From positions 19,547 through 83,546 of the forward strand of contig NZ_CP162415.1 of assembly GCF_040932005.1 (NCBI RefSeq): 64,000 nucleotides of DNA. The letters are read 5' to 3'. This DNA is from Aestuariibius sp. HNIBRBA575. GTDB lineage: Bacteria > Pseudomonadota > Alphaproteobacteria > Rhodobacterales > Rhodobacteraceae. Within the stretch, counting starts at the first letter, position 1. Every line of letters starts with the position of its first letter. Of the stretch, positions 25,015 to 33,943 are shown piece after piece. The position numbers and the translations under genes were made by a program. The notes under the pieces were generated by a model that did not search any database, was not told where the DNA came from, and saw nothing but the letters and a program-made list of their open reading frames with translations.

Positions 25015-27456
25015 TTAGCGCGCCAGATCCGCGACGGCCTGTTCCAGTTCCTGCCCCAGTTCGGGATAGGCGCGCGCGCCCTGTTCCAGCAGGTTCTGTG
25101 CCGTTTCATAGGCCTGTGCGGCGGCGGTTTTCTGACTATCTGCTGCCAGCGCCCGCCCCAGATGATACCAGACGACGGGCTCTTCGGGCAGGGCCGCGGC
25201 CGCGATATCCAGCGCCTCAAGCGCGTCGTTGACTTCGCCACGCTGCAGGGCGATCCAGCCAAATGTATCCAGCAAAGCAGGCACCTGAGAGCCGCGCAGA
25301 CGGCGTGCCAGCAGCCAGGCCCGGTCCAGACTGGCGGGATCACTACGGCTGGTGGACAGCAGGCTGGCCAGATTGTTGGTCACCAGCAAATCATCCCCAT
25401 TGCGTTCATAGAGCATCTCATAAAGCGCAATGGCGGCGTCGAAGTCTTCGGTTTCTTCGTGCAACCCGGCCTGCATCAACGCCAAAGCCCGGCTGTCGGG
25501 CAATGCGGCGCGGGCTTGGGTCAGGACATCGGTGGCACCGGGCAGATCGTTGTTCTGACGCAAAGCCGCATAAAGCGCGCCCCAGCCGCCTTCGAATTCA
25601 GGATGGGTGGCGGTCACATCACGGATCTGGGCCACGCCGGTTTCCTGATCGCCATTGGCCCGGATGATCTGGGCCCGCAGCAACAATACTGCGGGTTCAT
25701 CGGGATAGGTCTGGGCCAATTGCATGGCGCGATCGGTGGCATCAGGCAGTTGGCCGTTGCGGATCAGATCGCGGATAATGGCGATTTCTGCATTATACTG
25801 GCCTTCGGATTGGCCAGCCAGGGATTGCAGGAACGCACTCAGCGCGTCGGTCTGTTGGGTCTGTGACAGCAGTTGCGCCTGTAGCTCATTGGCCACCGCT
25901 TCGCCTTCGGCCCCCGGAAAGCCCTGACGGATGGCGTCAATATCCTGCTGGACACGACCGATGTCTTCCATTGCTAGGTGCACACGGGTCAGGGCCACCA
26001 GCAATTGCAGATTGCTGGGGTTCTGACGCAGGGAATCCAGCAACAGCGATTCGGACGACACATATTCCTGTTGTTCATTCAGATAGGCGGTATAGCGCAG
26101 GGTTTCATTGGGGCCGCGATTGGACATTTCTACAGCGCGCGACAGCATTTCCGCCATCAATTCAATCCGTCCCTCGCGGCGATAGGCCGAAGCCAGCAAC
26201 GATACGGTTTCTGAATCATTGGGTGAATTGGCCAAAGCTTCGCGCAGGTTGCGGATCGCTTCGGCGGTTTTGTCGTCGCTGATCAGCCAGAGCGACCGCA
26301 TCTTCAACGCCTCGACCTGCCCCGCATCATGGTCCAGTACCTGTTCGATCAACGCGCGTGCGCCGACATTATTGCCCACAGCGTCGCGCATCCGGGCCAG
26401 TTGCACCCGGATTTGGTTTACATCTTCGGACGGTTCCATCCCATCGATGGATTGCTCTAGTTCAGCCATGGCCGCGTCCTGATCCCCATGGGCAAAACTG
26501 GCCCCGGTTTTGATCATAATAAAATCCAGCAGGTTCGCTTCTATGTCTGTGGGCAACGGCGTTTGGTTCAGCATGTCGGTCAGTTCCGCCAGCATCACCT
26601 GACTGGATTTGGCCTCGCCCAGAATGCGCAGATAGATCAGCCGGTTATCGGCAATGTCACTGTCGGGATCAATGCGGCCGCGAAGCCATGACAAAGCGTC
26701 GTCAATACGTCCGGCCCGCACGTAAAAATCCATCAACATCCGCTGTACGTCCTGATCTTCGGGAAACAGGGTGGTCATATGCAGCAGCTGGGTTTCGACC
26801 TCAGGGCCCATGCCCAGCAGGTTCAGCGATTGCAGCTTGGCCAGATTCAGATCGCGGTCCTGAGGGTGATGTTCCAGCCCCAGCTCGGCCTGATCCAGAC
26901 TGTCATTCGGGCGGTTGTCCCGCAGGGCACTGGTGATCAAAATCCGGTGCACAGACAGCAATGTCGGGTCCTGTGCGATCAGGGCCGTGGCGCGACGTGT
27001 GGCATCGGCCTGACGGGCCAGATCATTGTCCAGAACCGCTTTGCGATAATCCAGCGCCGCGAGAATCGCCAAGGCCGGCACATCCTGATCATCAATCGAT
27101 GTGATCGTCCCGGCATATTTGGCGGCTTCTTCCCATGCGCCACTTTCAAAGGCGAGCGTCGCCAGAGCGCGGTTTGCCTCTAGGTCCTGTGGGATGGATT
27201 CGATGATCTGAACATATTGCCCAAACGCATCCCGTGTGCGGCCCTGTTCCATCAGAATTTCGGCAAACATCAGCCGCGCATCCCGTAATGTCGGGTCACG
27301 CAGCAACGCGTTACGCAATTCCACCAAAGCGCGGGATTCATCCCCTTGGGCCAATAATTCTTGCGCCGTTTCGAAATGTTCTGCGGCGCGTTCCTCGGCG
27401 GATTTACATGCAGCCAATCCAAGGGCCAGTGTCAGGACAAGAAAAATGCGGGTCAA
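25015..27456 (-). CDS. TPR-repeat lipoprotein of exosortase/EPS system (PrsT-like)
   Basis: This is about 813 residues. The start is a TTG codon (reading TRIFLVLTLALGLAAC) preceded by GGAGA at good distance. The frame is open 15 codons upstream, but only this start gives a proper lipoprotein signal with lipobox GLAAC. The rest is a series of helical tetratricopeptide-type pairs across almost the whole length, for example AEHFETAQELLAQGDESRALVE near the start and VVWYHLGRALAADS near the end. PrsT-like TPR lipoproteins accompany exosortases and probably scaffold the periplasmic export machinery. No catalytic motif is seen. Confidence 0.85.
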   Translation of the reverse strand: MTRIFLVLTLALGLAACKSAEERAAEHFETAQELLAQGDESRALVELRNALLRDPTLRDARLMFAEILMEQGRTRDAFGQYVQIIESIPQDLEANRALATLAFESGAWEEAAKYAGTITSIDDQDVPALAILAALDYRKAVLDNDLARQADATRRATALIAQDPTLLSVHRILITSALRDNRPNDSLDQAELGLEHHPQDRDLNLAKLQSLNLLGMGPEVETQLLHMTTLFPEDQDVQRMLMDFYVRAGRIDDALSWLRGRIDPDSDIADNRLIYLRILGEAKSSQVMLAELTDMLNQTPLPTDIEANLLDFIMIKTGASFAHGDQDAAMAELEQSIDGMEPSEDVNQIRVQLARMRDAVGNNVGARALIEQVLDHDAGQVEALKMRSLWLISDDKTAEAIRNLREALANSPNDSETVSLLASAYRREGRIELMAEMLSRAVEMSNRGPNETLRYTAYLNEQQEYVSSESLLLDSLRQNPSNLQLLVALTRVHLAMEDIGRVQQDIDAIRQGFPGAEGEAVANELQAQLLSQTQQTDALSAFLQSLAGQSEGQYNAEIAIIRDLIRNGQLPDATDRAMQLAQTYPDEPAVLLLRAQIIRANGDQETGVAQIRDVTATHPEFEGGWGALYAALRQNNDLPGATDVLTQARAALPDSRALALMQAGLHEETEDFDAAIALYEMLYERNGDDLLVTNNLASLLSTSRSDPASLDRAWLLARRLRGSQVPALLDTFGWIALQRGEVNDALEALDIAAAALPEEPVVWYHLGRALAADSQKTAAAQAYETAQNLLEQGARAYPELGQELEQAVADLAR

Positions 27457-27662
27457 AGAAATCTCCAAGAGATAAGAAGCGAAAAAGGACGGTGAGACCA
27501 AAGAAGATGGCTCATAAATACGCGGGTTTGCTAGGTCCTGTCGTATAATGGCAAATTACAATTTAACAAAGTTGGTTTTCATCTTTGCAGGGCTTGGCAG
27601 GTTTCTGTAAGGAATGCGAGGCCGGTTCTTTTGGGCCGTCTATATATTTATTGGGGTTATAA

Positions 27663-28511
27663 ATGGCGTCAGAGCGACTTTATCTGGAACATTTCGGATT
27701 TTCCGAGAGACCCTTTACTCTATTGCCCGACCCGGATTTGTTGTTTTGGTCGTCTCAGCACCGCAAAGCATTTGATGTGATGCAATACGGATTGTTCACG
27801 CGATCCCCGGTCACATTGCTGACGGGGGAAATTGGTGCGGGCAAAACCACGCTGGTTCAGACCCTGTTGCGTCAGATGGATGACGGGGTCACGGTGGGTT
27901 TGATTTCCAATGCGCAGGGCGGGCGGCATGATCTGCTGCGCTGGGTGCTCAGGGCGTTTGATCTGCCGCTGGAACCTCATGCGGATTACGTGACTGTGTT
28001 TCACGCCTTTCAGGATTTTATGCTGGCCGAATATGCGGCCGGGCGGCGGGTGCTGCTGATCGTCGACGAAGCCCAGAACCTGTCCCAAGAGGGGCTCGAA
28101 GAGGTGCGGATGCTGACCAATATCAATTCCGGCAAAGATGAATTGCTGCAATTGCTGTTGGTGGGCCAGCCCGAATTGCGCGACACGGTGCGCCATCCCA
28201 ATATGCGCCAACTGGCCCAGCGGATTACCGCGGCCATCCATCTACAGGCGCTGACGGCAGATGAAACCAGCGATTACATCCATCACCGGCTGACCAATGT
28301 GGGCGGCACCGGTACGGAAATCGCCGCCAGTGCCATTGCCATGATCCACGAACATGCGGGCGGCATTCCCCGTATTCTCAATCAACTTTGTGATTTGGCT
28401 TTGCTTTATGCTTGGGGGCAGGATCAGACCAGCGCCACCGCCGAGGATGTCCAGAGCGTGATGGAATCGGATGTCTTTCTGCGCAGTACAGATCAGGAGA
28501 CGCGGCCATGA
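27663..28511 (+). CDS. Exosortase-system AAA ATPase (ExeA-like)
   Basis: This 282-residue ATPase opens LYLEHFGFSERPFTLLPDP, the standard start of ExeA/GspA-type ATPases found in PEP-CTERM/EPS loci. Walker A is TGEIGAGKTT (54-63) and Walker B RRVLLIVDEAQNL (about 127-139), with sensor elements LLLVGQPELRD after it. Unlike ExeA it ends after the AAA domain with no peptidoglycan-binding part. It starts the rightward operon ATPase-PCP-kinase, with its stop overlapping the next start. It probably energises assembly or regulation of the exporter. Confidence 0.88.
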   Translation: MASERLYLEHFGFSERPFTLLPDPDLLFWSSQHRKAFDVMQYGLFTRSPVTLLTGEIGAGKTTLVQTLLRQMDDGVTVGLISNAQGGRHDLLRWVLRAFDLPLEPHADYVTVFHAFQDFMLAEYAAGRRVLLIVDEAQNLSQEGLEEVRMLTNINSGKDELLQLLLVGQPELRDTVRHPNMRQLAQRITAAIHLQALTADETSDYIHHRLTNVGGTGTEIAASAIAMIHEHAGGIPRILNQLCDLALLYAWGQDQTSATAEDVQSVMESDVFLRSTDQETRP

Positions 28512-30055
28512 TGACAGAAATCCGGTTTTACCTCGCGCTGTTCTGGCGTCGTCTGCCGCTGTTTCTGCTGGTGTTTCTGTCCTTGTCCGCGATTGGGGTC
28601 TTTGCTGCGTTCAGCCTGCCCCCGGTGTATCAATCTCAGGCTCGCCTGCTGGTCGAAAGCGCGCAGATCCCCGGCGATCTGGCGGAATCGACCGTGGATG
28701 TGGCCGCGCGCGAACAATTGCAGATCTTTGAAACCCGCCTGCTGACCCGTGACAACCTGTTGGATGTGGCCAACCGGCTGCGCCCCTTTGCCGATCAGGG
28801 CCGCATGAACCCGGATGAAATCGTAGAGGCCATGCGCAGTGCCACATCCGTGCGCAGTTCTACCGGGCGGGATCAGGCGACGCTGATGACCCTGTCCTTT
28901 GACAGTCCGCGCGCCGGGATCACGGCGGCGGTTCTGGATGAATATCTGACCTTCTTGCAAGAAGAAGACGCACAATATCGGTCCACCCGCGCCGGTCAGA
29001 CCGAACGGTTTTTCCGCCAAGAAGTGACCCGTCTGGGCGACGAATTGTCCCAACAAAGCGCGCGCATTCTGAGCTTTAAAAACGAAAATGCCGCCGCCCT
29101 GCCTGAGGGGCTGAATTACCTGCGTACCTTGCAATTGAATGTGCAGGATCGGATTGCCCAGATCGACCGCGAAGTGTCTGGCCAGATTGAACAGCGTGAA
29201 CGGTTGATCCAGGTGTTTGACGCAACCGGACGCACGACCGCGCCGACCCCCACCCAAATGAGCCCCGAAGAGCGTCGTCTGGCTGAAATGCGTGTGCAGC
29301 TGACCGACCTAGAAGCGGTCTATTCAGACACAAACCCAAGGGTTCTGGCGTTGCGTAATCGGGTTCTTCAGCTGGAACAGAGCCTAGATACGACCCCTGC
29401 AACCGAAACCGAAGTCGAAGCCCCCCAAGACCCGGCGCAGATTATGTTTGGTCTGCAAGTGTCAGAAATCGAAACCCGACTGGAACAGCTGGCCGAAGAA
29501 AAGACCCGCTACGAAGCCCAATTGGTCGAGATCGAAACATCCATTGCAGCCACCCCGGCCAATGCCATCGCGCTGGAGGCGTTGAACCGGGATTACGACA
29601 ATATTCAGGCCCAGTATAACACGGCTGTTGATCGGCTGGCGCGCGCGTCAACCGGGGAACGGATTGAAACCCTGTCCCAAGGTCAGCGTGTGACCGTGAT
29701 CGAACAACCGGCCATTCCGTCGGATCCTTATAAACCCAACCGCAAACTTGTGGCCGCGGGCGGTGTTCTGGGCGGGGCGTTTGCCGGGATGGGGCTGATT
29801 GTGGCGCTGGAATTCCTGTCCAGCGCAATCAAACGTCCGGCGGATTTGGTCCGGGGCATGGGGATCACCCCACTGGCGACCATTCCTTATATGCGCACCC
29901 GTCGTGAAAAACGCCGTCGGTTTGCGATGCGCAGCTTTGTGGTGATTGTGATTTTCCTGACCATTCCGGGCGGGCTTTATGCATTCCATGTGTATTATAT
30001 GCCGCTGGATGTGGTGATCGCGCGATTGGCGTCGCGTTTTGGCTTTTATTTGTAA
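28508..30055 (+). CDS. Polysaccharide chain-length determinant (PCP, Wzz-like)
   Basis: This 515-residue inner-membrane protein has an N-terminal helix (LPLFLLVFLSLSAIGVFAAF, about 15-35) and a long periplasmic region with heptad-rich coiled coils (about 170-400). It has a second helix followed by an extra hydrophobic segment near the C-terminus (SFVVIVIFLTIPGGLYAF). The QPAIPSDPYKPNRKLVAAGGVLGG stretch is the typical Pro-rich motif before the second helix of Wzz proteins. The start overlaps the ATPase stop and is a double ATG. It should set polymer length with the following kinase. The frame is open further upstream inside the ATPase gene but is not used. Confidence 0.88.
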   Translation: MMTEIRFYLALFWRRLPLFLLVFLSLSAIGVFAAFSLPPVYQSQARLLVESAQIPGDLAESTVDVAAREQLQIFETRLLTRDNLLDVANRLRPFADQGRMNPDEIVEAMRSATSVRSSTGRDQATLMTLSFDSPRAGITAAVLDEYLTFLQEEDAQYRSTRAGQTERFFRQEVTRLGDELSQQSARILSFKNENAAALPEGLNYLRTLQLNVQDRIAQIDREVSGQIEQRERLIQVFDATGRTTAPTPTQMSPEERRLAEMRVQLTDLEAVYSDTNPRVLALRNRVLQLEQSLDTTPATETEVEAPQDPAQIMFGLQVSEIETRLEQLAEEKTRYEAQLVEIETSIAATPANAIALEALNRDYDNIQAQYNTAVDRLARASTGERIETLSQGQRVTVIEQPAIPSDPYKPNRKLVAAGGVLGGAFAGMGLIVALEFLSSAIKRPADLVRGMGITPLATIPYMRTRREKRRRFAMRSFVVIVIFLTIPGGLYAFHVYYMPLDVVIARLASRFGFYL

Positions 30056-30067
30056 GGGGACGGGTCT

Positions 30068-30928
30068 GTGGAAAAACTGCAACGTGCATTAGAAAAAGCC
30101 CGCGCCAGCCGCCAAGGTCAAACCGAAGCCGGGCCTGTCACGCAGCCCAGATCTTCGGCTTTGCGGGCGGGGCATCCGGCCCCTGTTGCCCCGTCTGGTA
30201 ACGCAGATGTCTGGGACAGCTTGCCGCGGATGAATGTGGATCTGAAAACGCTGGCCAAGAACCGGATCATTGCCCAGGACGGCGTTGCCGAAGCCGGGTC
30301 CTATGACCTGTTGCGCACCCGGTTGCGCGACGAGGTGCAGCGCAAGAAATACAAACGGATCGCCATCACGTCTCCGGCGCCGAATGCAGGCAAAAGCACC
30401 ACATTGACCAATCTGGCCTTTGCTTTGGGGCGGTTGCCGTTTCAACGCACGATGGTGTTTGATCTGGATTTGCGCCGCCCGGCGATGCACCGATTGCTGG
30501 GGCAGCAACCTGCCTCGGATCTGGGACAGGTGATCACCGGGCAGGTGCCTTTGCAGGACAATGTCCAACGGTATGGGGCCAATCTGGCCTTTGGCTTGAA
30601 CCGGGGCCCTGTGTCACAATCGTCTGAATTGCTGCAAAGCCATCAGATGGAAACCTTTCTCAGCGAAACGGAGCAGGCCTATGAACCTGACCTGATGCTG
30701 TTTGATATGCCGCCGTTTCTGGTGGTGGATGATGCGCTGGGGTTTTTGCGTCACATTGATGGGGTGATTTTGGTGGTCGAAGCCGAACATACCCCGCCCA
30801 GCCAGATCGAAAAAATCGAAGAACGGCTGGTGGGGTTGACCAATCTGGTGGGGGTTGTGCTGAACAAATGCAATTTCCCCGAAGATGGGGATCGCAGCAA
30901 GTACGGCTATTCCTACGGTTATTCCTGA
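30068..30928 (+). CDS. CpsD-like tyrosine kinase of exosortase/EPS system
   Basis: This 286-residue soluble bacterial tyrosine kinase has Walker A TSPAPNAGKSTT (about 101-112), Walker A' MVFDLDLRRPAM (129-140) and Walker B LMLFDMPPFLVVDDA. The C-terminus SKYGYSYGYS is a short tyrosine cluster for autophosphorylation. The start is GTG with AAGGGGA upstream. It follows the PCP gene by 12 bases, and the pair corresponds to a split Wzc: activation domain in the PCP, kinase here. It controls chain length and polymerisation through phosphorylation cycles. Confidence 0.9.
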   Translation: MEKLQRALEKARASRQGQTEAGPVTQPRSSALRAGHPAPVAPSGNADVWDSLPRMNVDLKTLAKNRIIAQDGVAEAGSYDLLRTRLRDEVQRKKYKRIAITSPAPNAGKSTTLTNLAFALGRLPFQRTMVFDLDLRRPAMHRLLGQQPASDLGQVITGQVPLQDNVQRYGANLAFGLNRGPVSQSSELLQSHQMETFLSETEQAYEPDLMLFDMPPFLVVDDALGFLRHIDGVILVVEAEHTPPSQIEKIEERLVGLTNLVGVVLNKCNFPEDGDRSKYGYSYGYS

Positions 30929-30931
30929 TCG

Positions 30932-31906
30932 CTATTTATATTCGATCAGCCCGGCGGGACGGTTCAGCAACCGGCGCAGGTGAAATTCCAGCACACCCTG
31001 CCCTTCGGCGAATTTCGCCAATGTCAGCAATATCGCGGTTTGCCACCCCAGTTTGGTGAACCCGTCCCGTCGTGCCATGCGCAGGATTTGGGCGGGATAG
31101 ACCCAGATCAGCATCAACGCCCAAGGGCTGATCAAACTCAAAAATACGATCAGCGCCGGTATCCCCAGCCCCCATAGGGCCGAACGTTTTGTTTCGCTGA
31201 CAAAGTGTTTTTCAGGCGGGGATCCGTGCAAAAAGGCCCCTTCGGCAAAGGCATGACCGGATCGCCGGGCGCGTTTCCAATATTGTGAAAACCGGGTCAT
31301 GGCCGCGTCATGCAGCGCCATTTCCACATCGATCCGCCAGATTTTCCACCCTTTGGCACGCAGACGCACACACATTTCAGGCTCTTCGCCTGCAATCAAA
31401 CCGGGATTATAGCCGCCCACCTGTTGCACAGCGTCAAAACGCATCAAGGCATCGCCGCCACAGGCGCGGGCCTGCCCGATAGGCGTGTCCCATTCCCGAT
31501 CACATTGCGCGTTATAGAGGGATGCGTCGGGAAACCGTTCCCGCCGCCGCCCACAGACCACGGCGATATCAGGATGGGCGATCAGATGGGCCTTGGCTTG
31601 ATCCAGCCAACCGCCCTGCAATTCGCAATCCCCGTCCAGAAATTGGACAAATTCAGGTGGATTAGAGCCTGAAAGCTGCGCAATGCCCGCATTGCGCGCC
31701 CGGGCTGCGGTGAATTTTTGGCGCATGTCCAACGCCACAACTTCGACGCCGCGCCCCTGTGCCATTTCCACGGATCCATCAGTTGATCCGCTGTCCACAT
31801 ACACAATCCTGTCAAACCCGCGCAGGGATGTCAGACATTGCACCAAACGATCGCCTTCGTTGCGGCCAATCACGATGGCGGCGATGCTTATAGGGGCGGA
31901 ATGCAT
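30932..31906 (-). CDS. Family 2 glycosyltransferase with C-terminal membrane segment
   Basis: This 324-residue GT2 enzyme shows IAAIVIGRNEGDRL, YVDSGSTDGSVEMA (nucleotide-binding aspartate), VQFLDGDCEL (metal-binding DxD-like) and GEEPEMCVRLRAKGW. Near residue 240-280 there is a hydrophobic pair (LGIPALIVFLSLISPWALML) suggesting membrane anchoring, as in ExoM/ExoA-type enzymes. It converges on the kinase gene, with 3 bases between stops. Its start overlaps the sulfotransferase stop by one base, so both act in one operon. Donor unknown. Confidence 0.87.
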   Translation of the reverse strand: MHSAPISIAAIVIGRNEGDRLVQCLTSLRGFDRIVYVDSGSTDGSVEMAQGRGVEVVALDMRQKFTAARARNAGIAQLSGSNPPEFVQFLDGDCELQGGWLDQAKAHLIAHPDIAVVCGRRRERFPDASLYNAQCDREWDTPIGQARACGGDALMRFDAVQQVGGYNPGLIAGEEPEMCVRLRAKGWKIWRIDVEMALHDAAMTRFSQYWKRARRSGHAFAEGAFLHGSPPEKHFVSETKRSALWGLGIPALIVFLSLISPWALMLIWVYPAQILRMARRDGFTKLGWQTAILLTLAKFAEGQGVLEFHLRRLLNRPAGLIEYK

Positions 31907-32757
31907 CAGGATGGATCCGGGTAGATGCCGGAGAGCTCTGGGCGATCTGGGAACATTCTAAGCAGTTTTTGGCGATCCGCGCGAAATGTTGTGATCAGAT
32001 TGTTGCGCATCGGAAGGGGTAGGCTGGGTCGATTTTGAATCTGACGTTTGGCCTTCACAACATCGCGCAGGCTTTGGGGGACAAGGCTGCGGCGCAACCA
32101 GGTTGCGACCGGGTTGCCGATCAACAACCGATCCAGTGGGCGTTTACGGATACGTTCGCTGGACACGTTTACTCGGGCTTGATCATTTTGCCAGGCCAAA
32201 TCAGGTCGTTGTAGGAACTGGCCCACCTGCATTAGCATCGCTTGGGGATCTGTTTTGAGTTGTGCCATGTTAAGGATTAGAATGTTATCTGAGCCATAGG
32301 CATCCACCCAAGGAGAAATTTGGGTCCCATATTCACTATAAGCCTGTAACTCCGGATGGCGCGTGACAGCCTGTTCAATCGGACCCTGCATGACACCTTG
32401 AGTCCATTCGTGAATATAATGGGAGATCAGGCGTTCAATTGGATCACGTAGGATATAAATCAGTTTTGGGGTCGCGCCACTGGCCAACAAGCGTGGAAGT
32501 GTCTCTGGATAGGTTGGCAGCTTGGTGTAGTGTGTGCTGGCTTCGCCACATAGATCACCGGTCTGGGCGGTTGAATAGAGCGATTGATACCAGTCGTGCC
32601 CCCGGGAAAATTCGGCATCATCAGAAAAGAAATTGGGTTCCTTTGGGGTGGTCATGAACAGACCTTCTTGAGCGCTAAGCTGCGCGGCAAGTGTTGAAGT
32701 GCCACATTTCATGGCACCAATGATGATGAAGTCGGGGAGAGAGGGAGGCTGATTCAT
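31906..32757 (-). CDS. Sulfotransferase family protein
   Basis: This 283-residue protein is close in layout to heparan N-sulfotransferase-type domains: P-loop FIIIGAMKCGTSTLAAQL (about 10-27), then TTPKEPNFFSDD. The Lys-Glu in KEPNFF is the conserved acid-lysine patch, and YILRDPIERLISHYIHEW is the 3'-phosphate site. It should add sulfate from PAPS to a sugar. It is coupled to the downstream glycosyltransferase gene and follows a second glycosyltransferase by 5 bases. Confidence 0.88.
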   Translation of the reverse strand: MNQPPSLPDFIIIGAMKCGTSTLAAQLSAQEGLFMTTPKEPNFFSDDAEFSRGHDWYQSLYSTAQTGDLCGEASTHYTKLPTYPETLPRLLASGATPKLIYILRDPIERLISHYIHEWTQGVMQGPIEQAVTRHPELQAYSEYGTQISPWVDAYGSDNILILNMAQLKTDPQAMLMQVGQFLQRPDLAWQNDQARVNVSSERIRKRPLDRLLIGNPVATWLRRSLVPQSLRDVVKAKRQIQNRPSLPLPMRNNLITTFRADRQKLLRMFPDRPELSGIYPDPS

Positions 32758-32762
32758 ACTAT

Positions 32763-33758
32763 TTACTCGGGTGCGCGAGAGGCCCCAAGTGGGGAGCTGA
32801 AATTGGTCCAGATATCACGCCATTCAGCTTGGTGCGCTTTGGGAGGGGTACGCGCTAAGAGGAGCCGGGCCCAGGCAATGCCCCGCCCCATACTCCACGC
32901 AATATTGGCCGCCAACAATCCCAGATGACCGTATCGTTGATACAGAAACCTGGTGCGAGACGCGTAATAGTAACCAGGAAGGCGCTTTTTCTGCGCGGAC
33001 AAGCTTTTGACAGGGGCTGATCCCCCTCGAAAGTGCACGGCGACCGCGTCTGGGATATAGGCGATTTTCCACCCTGCCCTGGCCGCCCGTAGACAATATT
33101 CGGAATCTTCAAAATATAGAAAATAGCCATCATCCATCAATCCAACATGTCCAAGCATTTTTCCGGACAGCAAAATACAGGCAAAACTGGCCCATTCGAT
33201 CTGGGTGGGATCAGGCGGGGTACCCAATGCAATCTGGGTGTGTCGCAACATCGTTGAAATCAGCCCGGTCTTTGCGCCCCGATCCAGCTCCGACAGAATT
33301 GAAGCGAACCGGAAACAGCTGATTTGCGCCTGGCCATCCTCATGTTCCAACCGGGGCGCAAACAGGCCAATTTCGGGTTGGCTTTGTGCTGCGTTCAAGA
33401 TTGCACTGCAGAAATTGGGCCGCAACACCGCATCAGAATTCAGGATCAGATAATACTTTGCACGGGCTGCGGTCAGGCCCAGATTATGCCCCCCGGAAAA
33501 CCCAGTGTTCCTATCCGATTGAATGAGGGTAACCCGGTCAGATTCCTGAGATGTCTTTATCCAATGGTCAATTGTTTCAGCAGATCCGTCATGCGAAGCA
33601 TTATCGATGACAACAACCTTCACAGATAGGTTTGGGCGATGTGCATCAAGGTCTGCAACGACAGAATTCAGACAATCCAATGTCATCTGTGCTGTTTTGT
33701 AATTGATGATAGAAATCAGCAACTCATAAGGGGGGGCGGTTGCGTCTCCAAAGTCCAT
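32763..33758 (-). CDS. Family 2 glycosyltransferase (rhamnosyltransferase-like)
   Basis: This is about 331 residues from the ATG before DFGDATAPP, which has GGAGA at fair distance. The frame is open another 30 codons, but these do not resemble the family. The GT2 core shows ELLISIINYKTAQMTLDCL, VVVIDNASHDGSAE, YLILNSDAV and YFLYFEDSEYCLRAARAGW. This pattern is typical of WbbL-like dTDP-rhamnosyltransferases. An RmlA-like enzyme elsewhere in the window fits dTDP-rhamnose use, but the donor is an inference. First gene of a three-gene minus-strand operon. Confidence 0.85.
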   Translation of the reverse strand: MDFGDATAPPYELLISIINYKTAQMTLDCLNSVVADLDAHRPNLSVKVVVIDNASHDGSAETIDHWIKTSQESDRVTLIQSDRNTGFSGGHNLGLTAARAKYYLILNSDAVLRPNFCSAILNAAQSQPEIGLFAPRLEHEDGQAQISCFRFASILSELDRGAKTGLISTMLRHTQIALGTPPDPTQIEWASFACILLSGKMLGHVGLMDDGYFLYFEDSEYCLRAARAGWKIAYIPDAVAVHFRGGSAPVKSLSAQKKRLPGYYYASRTRFLYQRYGHLGLLAANIAWSMGRGIAWARLLLARTPPKAHQAEWRDIWTNFSSPLGASRAPE

Positions 33759-33857
33759 GGCAAGTATATTTTCTCCGGAAAAAAGCACAAATAATGTGTT
33801 TGTTGATGAATTAAATCCAATTTTGTCGCAAGCTAGAACTTGTGGCATTTCGCGAAA

Positions 33858-33874
33858 TTCTCTGTCTCAGAGAA
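33858..33874. promoter_or_regulatory. Perfect inverted repeat in divergent spacer
   Basis: TTCTCTG-TCT-CAGAGAA is a 7-base perfect palindrome with a 3-base centre. It lies in the 185-base spacer between the rhamnosyltransferase-like gene and the Wzy-like gene, where a shared operator would be placed. Function is inference. Confidence 0.35.
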
Positions 33875-33943
33875 AAGACATCTCGTCTTGGATGGGGTTC
33901 TGTGACAGGTTCCAAGGGTCGTCGCTTTAAGGTTGGCTAAGTT

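Noticed and set aside
24922-25866. 314-codon plus-strand frame
   Set aside because: Antisense of the TPR lipoprotein; Gly/Gln-rich shadow typical of GC-rich genes.
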